Of a stretch of DNA of 64,000 nt, positions 10,766 through 21,500 are shown piece after piece. Under the pieces are notes generated by a model. The model worked only from the letters and a program-made list of their open reading frames with translations. It did not search any database and had not been told where the DNA came from. The stretch's first letter is position 1. Every line of letters starts with the position of its first letter. The position numbers and the translations under genes were made by a program. Source of the stretch: Melampsora larici-populina 98AG31 (lineage: Eukaryota; Basidiomycota; Pucciniomycetes; Pucciniales; Melampsoraceae); contig NW_006768765.1 of the NCBI RefSeq assembly GCF_000204055.1, forward strand, positions 2,190,583 through 2,254,582. Direction: 5' to 3'.

Positions 10766-12139
10766 GTTGATAAAAGTTTGAGAATTGATGAGTATTTTGT
10801 GGTTGAGAGAGGTTTTGGTTAAATGGTCAAGAAGGCTATAAGTGATTGTTGGTTGGTGGTGAGCTGGGTACTGTGATCGAGTGAGCCCTTTTATGAATTT
10901 TGGTTGGGGAACGGGCCGGGATCGGTGTCCCGGTGAACTCCGCTCAAGGGGTTCACTAGTAATTACAGTTTCATCGATAACGTTTGAATGTCGCTCCTGT
11001 TTCCCATGGTCCGCAAATATGCGTGTCAAGTCTTGGCTGCTTGGCATTATCTCTTGAGTATGGATGTCAAGGGACGACTATCGAGAAGGGCCCAGTAGCC
11101 AGCTCTTACAAGTTGTGGTCAAGTCTTGGCTTCCTATCAACATGTATTTTTGGACATGGATCTCAAGGTGAAGCACATCAATCAGGATGTAAGTATCATT
11201 TGTACTTTTGATGATTACGTATTGAAGTAGTAACCAGAAAGATGTGAAAAAGGTAGTAAAGAGGGCCATTTTACTTTCAATCCATTCAGTTGGATCTGAC
11301 AACCTTGACCATGTTTAAAGATACTACTCTTGGCTGAAAAAAGAGTAGAATTATATATGAAGCAGATTGTAATACAGTATGTATGTTGTTCTAGTGAAAG
11401 AAGCAACAATCACTTGATGATGATAATTGATGAATGCAAACATGTGAACAAAGGGACATCCACCAAGCTCAAAGAAATTGAGGTTTAACTTTCAGGGATG
11501 TTGCTTCTTTCAAGGCGCATTTGCATACATATAGTCCTTGAGCTTTGGTGCTCATATTTCCGAGTCTCTGTCATGAGGTGCAGAAGAAAAATGAACAGGC
11601 TATCTAAGGGGGATGAATGGCTGTAGCTCACCAGCCAAAGATAAAAAGAAAACAACTGGTGTTCCCCAAAATTTTAAGTCGTGCAACAACTGGCACGGCA
11701 AGCACTCCCAGCCTGAAAGTTGTAATAAATCAGGACCTACAGTCAGTGCCTGTACCCCACACACCCAGCTTGTTGATGGTGTATGGGGCTATTGATCTAG
11801 TTTTACCATTACCTTGACACCAGCAACCATACACAATGCAATGGGGGTCCACCCTTACTGGAAACAAGCACATCCATGTGATCTTGTTGAAAATTATTGT
11901 GCCTAGCCTGGCCTAAGGCTCACAGGGTGAAAACCAGAAAAAAGAGTGATTTGCTGCATCATATGTATGCAGAACCAAAAGAAACAATAAAACAAAGCAG
12001 TCATGTGAGTCCCTTGGGGCTCCAAGCTCCAGGTATACCATCAAAATGGGATCAAAACAAGAAAACATTGGTATATATGATACATCTTTTTTCTCTTTGC
12101 AAATACAAAAGGTGTTTTTAGTGAACAAGCGGATTAAGT
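10766..12139. other. aldolase promoter region and repeat-like spacer
   Basis: The first 250 bp should hold the promoter of the minus-strand aldolase. From about 11.0 kb on, only short frames with transposon-like base composition are seen. This could be the 3' flank of the Harbinger element, but I could not find matching termini. Confidence 0.4.
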
Positions 12140-13274
12140 TTTCCTAAACACAATGAGGATGCAATTGGTAATCAAGCCACATTGCCATAGCTAAAGTATC
12201 ATGGTCTTCACCAGCATTAGCCCTCTCTGCAGCTGTTGGTGCGTGGTAAGCCACCACTTGAGCCTTGTCCCTGGTAAGTTGTTGTTCTCTGTCTTGTTGA
12301 TCAAATTCTTCAAAAAAAAAAGTCCTTGCTGCTTTGGGGCATGATGTTGTGAAGGACCGCTAGAGCAACAACAAGTGCCCCTTGTTTTGAGACAGGAAAC
12401 CTTTGCATTTGTACCAGGATAGTGAATCAAATTTTCAAAACTCCTAAAACATGTTCAATCAAGTTACGCATAGCCAAGTGTTGTAAGTTAGATAATTATT
12501 TGTAGTTTCAAGGGCGCTGTCCACCTAAGCTCCACTGCTTGAGGTGGTAGCAGACACCTTGGTCAGGAGCCAAGAAGCCTTCTTGGTTGGCAAATCCGGC
12601 ATTGGCAAGGTAGTATCTACCTACAACATATGTAAATGTTTGTTATGATTTAAAACTTTCTGACAGGTCTTGAAGAAACTTGATGTACCTGGTGGAACTA
12701 GGAAGTGTCCGTCTTGGTGTGCTACCTGAAGAACACAGCAGTTGTATGCTCTGCCTTCAAATCCTGCAAGGATGAAGGTAAATCTGCCATCAAATTTGCA
12801 AGCAGCAAGTACATTTTGGCTGAATGGGCTTTTGTGATTACAATATGGAGCCTGGTTGGCATTGGGAACAATTTCTTGAATATGAGTTCTGTCTATAGCT
12901 CCAACACATCCTTGAAACCAGTGATAAAGTAGTGGAGTACTGCTGATAGACTGTGGGAATGAAACTCCTGGACTGGGCTGGATGATCAATTGAAACTCTA
13001 AATTCTCAAGAGCCAAGAGGACCTTGTTGCAATATTATGAGATTGTTTCTCCAGAATGTTGAAACCTCTCTGAGGCAAGCTCATTTGAGCCAGTGTTTCC
13101 AACAACAAAAAGAAAGATCATCACTTGTCCCATGACGTGATATATTTTGTATTGTTCAGTTCTCCTTCAAGATATCTCACAAGGCCATTGAAAGCCACTT
13201 TATTCATTCTACATAATTCTTGCAAGTGTACTGGGCTTCCTTCATAGAGCCCCCATGCATACATAGCACCTGTA

Positions 13275-14231
13275 ACACTGTGTACCATTCCCGGGAGCAC
13301 GTTGATGTGCACACACAAAGAGATTTGAAAAAACAAACAAAGAAAGGTTTCTGTAGTTTTGTTGAATTTCAGTGACAATCTCAGCACCCCTTTGTTGACC
13401 TTGCTTTATGATCACCTAGACAATGGGGATGGGTCTTTGGATGCAAAGACCTCTTCAAATCATGGGTGGGAGCGGGGTTTGAATTTAGGGCGCGCTTGGC
13501 GCACCTGTTGTGGGGGCGCCAAGGCACGCCTTTTGAGTATGCAAAATAAAATAAAAATGATAAAACAACCTCAAAAAATGTGGAAAGGGTGAATCAATGA
13601 TCATTTCTTTCAAATGGATGTACATTACTTCAATAAACAGCCGTGAGAAGTATAAAATCAAATAAAGAGATCATTTTCATCACATGAGATTCATAATCCA
13701 CCACCATCACATCTGTAAAGGCTTCATTAGAATTGGAAATATTGAACAAATTGATGTTACATAATGATTCTATGTAACTGTATTCCTGATTGGGGAGTTC
13801 TGCTGAATCACTGTAATGAACTCCATCTTCAAATTCTTGGAGATGGTTGAGGTCTTCAAATTGTACATGTTTTTTGATATCATCTTTACCTTTTAGACTT
13901 TCAACTGTAGATAGAGGGCTTTCAATTGTTTCCCAAATCTTGAAGTTGGTGGAATTCACTTGGATGATGTCTTGGTTATGTCCTGTGGCATGATAGGAGG
14001 TGATGGGTGTGTAAAAAAGGTTGAAAAAGTCCAAGAACCAATGAAAAGCTCAAAGCTGGTTGTGGGGCGCGCCCACCTCATATTTTGACTTTTCAGGCGC
14101 GCCCTTGCGCGCCCAAAAGGCGTGCTTTTTGTGCCACACCCACCACGTGATCTTCAAAGCATCTATCATCCCTCTATGAATTGTTTTTGGTGTATGCACA
14201 TTGACATGCTACCAGAAAACTTACACAGTGT
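13275..14231. mobile_element. TIR element inserted in the Harbinger transposase (family also at 24.6 kb)
   Basis: Inverted termini: ACACTGTGT at 13275 and its exact reverse complement ACACAGTGT ending at 14231, followed inward by GGGAGCACGTTGATGTGCAC on the left and the inverted GTGTATGCACATTGACATGC on the right. Inside are GC-rich inverted blocks around 13485-13545 and 14060-14135 (GGCGCGC and AAAAGGCGTGC motifs) bracketing a 134-codon minus-strand frame (14034-13630) with no recognised family. The target duplication is not resolved. The same termini occur in the small element within the Gypsy copy at 24630-24933. Confidence 0.65.
13630..14034 (-). CDS. unknown ORF within the TIR element
   Basis: A 134-codon frame rich in Asn, Ser, Glu and Asp, with no motif I recognise. 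It sits between the inverted GC-rich blocks of the inserted element. It may be a leftover accessory ORF or chance; nothing supports a function. Confidence 0.2.
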   Translation of the reverse strand: MDFFNLFYTPITSYHATGHNQDIIQVNSTNFKIWETIESPLSTVESLKGKDDIKKHVQFEDLNHLQEFEDGVHYSDSAELPNQEYSYIESLCNINLFNISNSNEAFTDVMVVDYESHVMKMISLFDFILLTAVY

Positions 14232-14398
14232 AAGTGCCAACATTCAACACAGAAATTTTGGGTGATTTGCCAGTTTGATACAATCCTGAGCAGCACCAAT
14301 GAGGATCTCCATGAGTTCTTCATTGCTGGCTGATGAAGCTGATGATGACAAGGACAATCAGGTCTATTGATCTTTGTCAGATGAAAAATCGGAGTCTG

Positions 14399-15330
14399 AC
14401 ATGGTTTTGGGATGAAGGAGTTAAGTTTGAAATGGCGGTCAACAGAGGTTATGATGATTAAAGTTGATCAAATCTGATCAACTTTTGCCAAAAGTGAATT
14501 GCATTATAAGGTAAATTATTGACAAGAACAAAAAAGGAGAAAAATCAAAACAACACATTTTGTGGCAACAAAATGCACTCAACTTTCAGGTAAATTATGA
14601 GGTTTCAAGTTGAATGTTTTTACATATTTTTATGCTACAACAACTTGCCTGTTGTTGTAAATTGTGTAATGTTTTTAAAGCGGGACACCTTTTTAGGTGT
14701 CCCGGATTGAAAATATGTCCGTTTTACAAAAAATATTTTTATGAACAACTTGTCCAAATTTTTAATGAATATGCAAAACAAATCCAAACTTGAAACCCCC
14801 TATTAAACAAATCAAGCCCAGCCAAACAATATAGCCAAAGTTGACAATCTCCCTGTTCTTACAGGCTACCTTTTAGATAAACACATCTACAAGGTCCAGA
14901 ACCGGTTTAGGACTGACCCCAAATTGTCCGTAAACTTAGGTTAAGCTGCCGTCATTAACCAAGATCATGCTGAAGGATTAAGATATTAAGTTACTTTTTC
15001 ACTTGTCAACATATTACCTTACTATGTAGCTACAGTACCATCAACTTGCTTATTTTTCACAGTTTGCTCCTTGTAACAAATTTAAACTTGAAAGATATAC
15101 ATAAATCAATGATTAAAAGAATCAAAGAATAAGAGGATGAGATCAGAGAAAAGTCTTTTTTGTGAACAACAAGTTCCAATCTACTCTTTCCCCAGAAGCA
15201 TCTCCTACTTATTTGTGATCAAATTATATGCATGAATTGACTTCGTAGGTGGATTATTCTGCTTTGACCTTTTTTGAGTCCATTGGTATTACTAGCAACA
15301 ACCAGCCTGATATATTTCCCTAGAAGAAAT
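14399..15330. other. repeat-like spacer before the Copia element
   Basis: AT-rich, no coding support. Contains the perfect hairpin at 14681-14704. Probably old transposon sequence. Confidence 0.4.
14681..14704. other. perfect 10-bp hairpin
   Basis: CGGGACACCT, a TTTT loop, then AGGTGTCCCG. Ten perfect base pairs in an otherwise AT-rich spacer. It could be a joined pair of transposon termini, or the 3' hairpin of some element; no partner copy is seen in the window. Confidence 0.6.
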
Positions 15331-15641
15331 TGAAGTAATGACTATTTGGGGTTATCTCATCTTATATTTAATCCTTCTCTTATTCATTTCTCATTTGATA
15401 TCTATCACATCATCATCTTACTAATCCTATGATATCATTGCTGTGTGTTTAAGATATGATGTAATGCTTGTTGACCGTTTCTTTGGTATAAATTGGTGCT
15501 GTTGTCTACACTTTGTCTTTCTCTCTTCACCGATTTTTACCTTCAATTTGAGCAGGTAACTACTGCTCTCATTGGTCATAAGAGATAGTAATCTCTTCTT
15601 AGCTGATATCAGCATTCTCTCAGCTTTTCAGCCAACTTGCA
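15331..15641 (+). repeat. Copia 5' LTR
   Basis: Matches 31735-32045 nearly base for base. Begins TGAAGTAATGAC, ends CAACTTGCA. GGTATAAATTGG at about 15486-15497 is a likely TATA box for the retroelement transcript. Confidence 0.9.
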
Positions 15642-15642
15642 A

Positions 15643-15667
15643 TTGGTTATGAGCCCAGTGCGACACG
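15643..15667 (+). other. primer-binding site of the Copia element
   Basis: Directly after the 5' LTR comes TTGGTTATGAGCCCAGTGC. It is complementary to the anticodon stem-loop of initiator tRNA-Met (GGGCUCAUAACC), not to a tRNA 3' CCA end. This is the half-tRNA priming mode known for Drosophila copia and yeast Ty5. Confidence 0.7.
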
Positions 15668-15714
15668 ATTTTTAAAACTCAAATTTTCGAAATCATTCTA
15701 TTGACCGATACAAC

Positions 15715-17502
15715 ATGTCTTCTGCCAATTCCGGTACAAAGCATTCAACTATTGAGCAGTTAAACGAGAACAATTTTTTGCAATGGCGTCTTAATATGTA
15801 TGGATGGATGTTAGAACATGATCTGGTTTCCTTCATTTCTACTCCTCATCCTACTATTCCTGCTATTGAATCCCCTCTCTACACCGAGTACATTAAACAA
15901 CACAACCGTGCTGCTGGTGTGATCTTACAACGCATCAATCAAGCAAATAAAACTTGTTTTGTTACCAACGTTAATATTTTAAATCCTAATGTGTTATGGG
16001 ATGCTATATTAGCTCACTATCAATCAACAGATGCCGCTAGTCAAAGTCGTGTTTTTCTTACCTTTCTTCGAATCTCATTTTCTTCTTTATCTCAATTCAT
16101 CAAGGATATTCGACAAGGGATGACTGATCTTATTGATAGTAACGTCACCAACAATATTGGTGATGGTTTGCTTGCTGAAATCATTGTTCACAAGCTACCT
16201 GATGTGATGGCTACTTTCAAAGAATTAATGTATTCTAAACGACCTTTAGAAACCTCTGTTGTGCTCACTTCTCTTGACAAACATCACGCCAATGAATAAG
16301 AAAACAAGAATAAACCCGATTCATCTGCTTTATCATCTTGTTGTCTTAACCCTAGTGGATCTTTCTCTAACGCTGTCAATAATCGCAACTATCCTTCAGC
16401 TAATCGCTCCAATGTTAACTCTAGACGTAACTTTTGTTCGAACGGAGTCCATAATCCTCTTACCAAGCACTCTACAGACGATTGCTGGACTGTCTTTCCT
16501 GATAAAAGACCTGCTCATCTACGACAACACAATCCTCCAACTAACTCTTCTGCTGTCAACACTACTTGCTACGTTGATGACAACATCTTCTCAATCCGAG
16601 ATGCTTCAGCGGCTTTTGTCAGTGCTCAATCTTCTGACTTTAATCCTCCGTATTGATCTCGAGCGTTAGCTGTCAAGTCTGGTTTGAATGAATTCGCCAA
16701 GTTACTTGACAGTGGCTGTTCCAATCACATGACATCTAACATCGACAATTTTACTACTTATGTTCCCAAGCAATCAACTGTTTCACTCGCTGACATAAGT
16801 GTAATCGAAATCATTGGCGAAGGACTCATTCACGGATCAAGCAATGGCTCAATCAATTCGTTTCATGCTTTTCATGTTCCCAAGGTTAATGGTACTTTGT
16901 TAAGTCTTGGTAAATTAATGCTTGAAGGTTGCTCCTTACATAGCAAAGAAGACTCTTTTGTTGTCAAAAAGAAAGATTCTCCAATCTTGTACGGTTCCAT
17001 TCAAGACGGCGTACTTGAACTCGATCTTAAACTCGGTAAACTAGCTCTGCCTACCATCATTGCTTCTTCTACCCGATCACTGACTTCCTATGATACCCTT
17101 CACAGACTATCCGGTCACACAAACTCTGATTGTTTGAGGATTCTTTTTGATTGTTCTCCTCCACCTGATTGGTCTTGTGAAGCTTGTATCTTGTCTAAAG
17201 GTCATCGATTACCTTATAAAATGTCTCTTCCTGTCTCTACTGTTCCACTTCAATACATTCATAGCGACTTGAGTGGAAAAATCACCGTTTCTTCTTTAGG
17301 CGGTGCTTCATATTATTTTAAACTTACAGACGCCTGTGCCTCCTATAAATACATTTATCCATTGAAATTCAAATCTGAAACATTCTCACGCTTTCTTGAG
17401 TTCAAAAATGAAGTTGAAACTTTTCATCAAAGGAAAATCATTTCGCTTGTGAATGATAGGGGAGGAGAGTATATGTCACGTGAATTTCCTAAGTGCCTTA
17501 AG
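15715..17502 (+). pseudogene. Copia gag-protease-integrase (5' half)
   Basis: One frame starts with MSSANSGTKHSTIEQLNENN (gag N-terminus) and runs through a gag body, a zinc-knuckle-like FCSNGVHNPLTKHSTDDCW, the protease motif DSGCSNHMT, the integrase HHCC finger (LHRLSGH..CEACILSKGH) and the integrase Asp residues in HSDLSG and NDRGGEY. In-frame stops: TAA 16297-16299 and TGA 16654-16656, each one C-to-T step from a sense codon. The frame is cut at 17502 by the Gypsy insertion; the last codons of the longer open frame (to 17547) are LTR sequence. Confidence 0.88.
17498..17502 (+). repeat. TTAAG target-site duplication (left)
   Basis: Five bases directly before the left Gypsy LTR, repeated at 29251-29255 directly after the right LTR. 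Five bp is normal for Ty3/Gypsy integrases. Confidence 0.9.
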
Positions 17503-18501
17503 TGTGAGGGCTGGGTGCTCTTTGTAGGAGTACTCAGTGCTCACTAAAGGGTAGAATGGTAGGTTTATTAAATTTTACTTCTTTATTTCAAATATGTAGT
17601 AATTACAATTTGAAGTAAAGAAGGAAAATTAAAGAGAAGAAAAGGAACTGACAGTCTGTTTGGACAAATCCAGACAGACTTCAGTTAATTGACTCCTAAA
17701 AAGGAGATTCAGTAATTATAATATGATGTGTATCATAATATATGAAGGTTGGATCCTGGACCTTCCTTTAATCTTTATAGTAACAGATCAAAGAGTGAAT
17801 TAGTTCACCAATCTGGTTGTCCTTAAAGTCACCAACTTGGGGTTATTCTTAAGGCCACCAGCCTGAAGTTCTTCTTAAGGTCACTAGCCTGGAGTTGTTG
17901 GAGGTCACTAGCCTTGATTGGGTTTCTACTTAGGGGAAGTAGAGGATCCAGAGGGAAATGAAGAATTGTATTACCTACTTTTAATCAGGAATCTGATTAA
18001 AGTTGATGAAGCTTATCACTAGTCTTATTTGTATAAGACTCTTGATATTTTACTTCAGTGAACTTTAATTGTTCTTTAAAAGTAGTGGGTAATAATTGGT
18101 TGGGGGATTCTCTGAAGGCTGAGAGAGGAGGGGTTTATATACTCTCCTCTCCAAACCTAACTGTAGTGACATTTGTTATTATCACTACATTGGTTCAGGG
18201 TTAGTTATAGACATGTGGTAATGATTGTTACTAGTAATGCTTAATTACATATACATCTTGTGTGTGGTATGTAATATAAGCATTTAACTCTTGACACTGA
18301 GTTATGAGGTGTAAATGGTGTTTTGTTACATATTACATGTTGTTTTACAGGTTCATGTATATGTAATAAAGGTTTTAATACATTGTATTACATGTTACAT
18401 ACAGTCTATGCTCAGTATGTAACATGTAGTTAATCTTATACATATGTTTTTTACTGTTACAGGTTAGTTTTGGGTACATGTATATGTACTCAGGGCTGAC
18501 A
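17503..18501 (-). repeat. Gypsy LTR (3' LTR in element orientation)
   Basis: 999 bp, nearly identical to 28255-29250. Contains internal direct repeats of a TCACTAGCCTGG / TCACCAACTTGG-like motif and several ACATGTATATGT / ATGTAACATGTAG palindromic stretches. Confidence 0.93.
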
Positions 18502-18524
18502 TTCCCCACCCTCAAAGGAGGTCA

Positions 18525-21500
18525 TTACTTCTTTTCAGAAGGTTTATGAGCTCTTTTTTGTGCTCTGAAGTCTCGCAAGGTTGTCTTGCCGTTGGGTACT
18601 TTATCAGCTGGCAGCCATTCATCTTCATCTGCACTCCTATTTTTGTACCTTACAAGATAGAGGGTTGTAGATTTACCATTAACTTGTGTTTCTCTTTGTT
18701 TTATTATATGTGAGAAAACTTTCTCTCCATCAGTTTCAAACCTGATTGGAGTTTTCTTGGGTATTTCCCTGTCAGGGAATTTGCTTTTATCTGAAGCGTG
18801 AAATTTCTTGATTAATGAAATTGGGAAAACTGGGTGTTTTCTTCCAAACTCCTCAGTTAATGCTACTTCCACTGCATTGCTACCATGAAATTTCAATATT
18901 ATAAAAGGTCCTACAAACTGGTCTTGGAGTTTCTTTGGACCTTGCAGATTAGTAAAATTTGTAGTGGAGAGTAGTACTTGTTCTCCTACTACAAACTTAG
19001 GCTCTTTGTGAGTTTTATTCCATCTTTCTTGATTATAAGTCACAGCATCTTCAATACATTGGGCTGCTCTGGCCCGTGCTTTACCTAGCATGTCAAAGAA
19101 ACTCAATGAAGTTGGATGAAATTCAACATTCTTGTTTTTAATTTGGTCCTTTGGTAATCTTGGACAATAACCCCTTTCTACTTCAAAAGGTTTCTTTCCT
19201 GTTGTGCTATGTATACTGCTATTATATGCTAATTCTAGAGCTGGTAATAGGGTATGCCAGTCATGTGTGTGTCCATCCTTATCTGTGTAAGAAAGTCCTT
19301 CAGTACAATACCTTCTAATGATTTCTGTCAAGGTACTGATGTTTCTTTCACTTAGGCCGTCAGTCTGTGGATGGTATGCTGTGGAAAGGGCTAGTGTTGT
19401 TCCAATGAACGTATGGAGGCTTTTCCAAAATTCAGATGTAAATTTTGGGTCCCTGTCACTGATGATTATTCGTGGTAATCCTACGTCACTTATTATTCTT
19501 TCCCAGAATAGCAAAGCAATATCCATGGCTGTTGCTTCTTTGTAGCATGGTAAAAATCTTGTTCTTTTTGAGAATCTGTCTACAATCACCAACACACAGT
19601 TGTAATTGTTAATCAATGATGGTGGCAGACCAGTAACAAAATCCATGTTGATGACTTCCCAGGCATATGTTGGTTCTTCTATTCTTTGAAGTAAACCAAA
19701 TCTTTTACCTGTGGCTTTATTTGCTTTTTGGCATCTTTCACAAGTCTTCACGTATTCTTCAACATCTTGTCTCCAATTTGGCCACCAAGCTGTACTCTTG
19801 ATTCTGTCTACTGTCCGGTCCTCAGACAGATGTCCTGACATAAATTCATCGTGACATACATGTAAGGTTTGTTGAATATGTTCTGTAGTTATTATTACTA
19901 AAACTGCGGTATGTTTCTCTCTGAAATAAAGTAGGTCAGATTCAAGAGAAATCTTGCCTTGGGCTAGTCCGTCTTTCCAAGGCTGCTCAAGTGTGCTTGA
20001 TAGGCTCAAATCATTGTTCCGTGCTGACAATATTCTGGTAAGTTTGGCTGTGTTACTATTTTTTTCATAGCTAGTTTTTACTTCATCAAAGAATTCCTCA
20101 GATAATTCACATAAACTAATCCCCATCACAGGGATATCTCTTTCCATTTCTTCTGGTTCCCATGCTGGGTTGCTGGAGTCATTTGGCAATGCCATTCTAC
20201 TAAGCCCATCTGCATTGTTGTGAAATTTTCCAGGTCTATGAGTAATTGTCATGAATGGTTTATACTCTTGTATTGCCATCATCCATCTCAACATGTGTCT
20301 GCTGGGAGATTTGAGATTTGTTAAAGATCTTACTCCAGTACAGTCTGTTATGACTTCAAAGTAGCTACCATCAAGGTAGTAATGTAATTTTCCTAATGCC
20401 CAAACTAGTGCTAAGGCTTCTAGCTGTGGTGAAGAGTATCTGCTTTCCGTGTCCGTTAATTTTCTAGATATGAAGACTATTGGTCCTTCTTTGGGTTTAC
20501 CCTCAATTATTTGTATTTGATGGAGTGCTGCTCCTAATCCTTCAATTGATGCATCTACGTATAATTTGAAAGGTTTCTCAAAGTCAGGATGAAATAAGAT
20601 TGGTGCCGTTGTAAGTATCTGTTTTATTTTATTCACCGCCTCAATTCTTTCTTTTGTCATTTCAAAGACAACACCCTTAGCGTAAAGCTTGTAGAGGCTA
20701 CGAGTAATGATTCCAAAGTTTGGAATGTGAGCTCTGTAATAGCTTGTAAAACCTAAAAATGAACTGAGTTCTTGTTTATCTTTCGGACAAGGTTTATTTA
20801 GGACTGCTGCTACAGAGTTTTGGTCTACTGCTACCCATAGTCCTGATACACGATGTCCTAGGGCTTTACATTCTTCAAAACCAAAATGGCATTTCTTCAA
20901 AGATATAGTCATACCCATGGCTTTAGCTGTTAGCAATATTTTCTCCATTGCTTCTAGGTGCTCTTGCCATGTAGTATGAAAAACTATGATGTCATCAATA
21001 TAGACTTTGAGCCATCCTTCTCTTAATTCTTTTGAAAACTCCGTGTCCATCATTCTTTGAAAGAAAGCTGGAGCATTTTTGATTCCAAAAGGCATCCTGA
21101 TATACTCAAAAATTCCTAAATGGCAAATGATCCTGAGATATTTCCTGCTACATATTTCCACAATGTTCTGATGGAACCCTTTCATTATATCCATCAGAGT
21201 GATATGTTTTGCATTGAATAGGTTAGTCAAGGATTGATCTATTCTTGGCAGGGGATATCTGTCAGGCTTGGTGTATTGATTGAGAGCGCGGAAATCCCCA
21301 CAGAGTCTGGATTTATCATTATGCCATGCTATCAGAACAGGTGATGTTATATCAACTTCTTCATCACTACCTACTTTTCGTATTACGCCCATACTAAGTA
21401 GTTCTTCAATATGTTTTTCTATTTCTTTCCTACTTCATGGGCTAGCTGGATACGCGCCTTTCCTTAAAATAGGAGGGTAAGGTTTATCTATTGTAAGTTC

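Larger units (their letters stand above)
12140..14398 (-). pseudogene. PIF/Harbinger DDE transposase, inactivated
   Basis: Minus-strand remnant of a DDE_4 (PIF/Harbinger) transposase. An N-terminal stretch starts near 14398 (MSDSDFSS, then GAAQDCIKLANHPKF). The coding region resumes at about 13285 (SPVHLQELCRMNKVAFNGLV), then FQGCVGAIDRTHI with the first catalytic Asp, SQNVLAACKFDGRF and LAGFEGRAYN. After an apparent intron (12605-12690) comes GRYYLANAGF, the block that normally reads YYLADAGY with the second catalytic Asp. LIEHVLGVLK near 12460 carries the catalytic Glu. The Asp-to-Asn change, several stops and the inserted TIR element (13275-14231) show that it is dead. It is typical of the superfamily in rust genomes; the element ends were not found. 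Confidence 0.82.

Noticed and set aside
15427..15615. Identical 62-codon minus-strand frames in both Copia LTRs
   Set aside because: Present only because the LTRs are duplicates; antisense to the LTR promoter, with no protein features.
17503..17547. C-terminal residues CEGWVLFVGVLSAH of the Copia integrase frame
   Set aside because: They are read-through into the Gypsy LTR, not Copia sequence.
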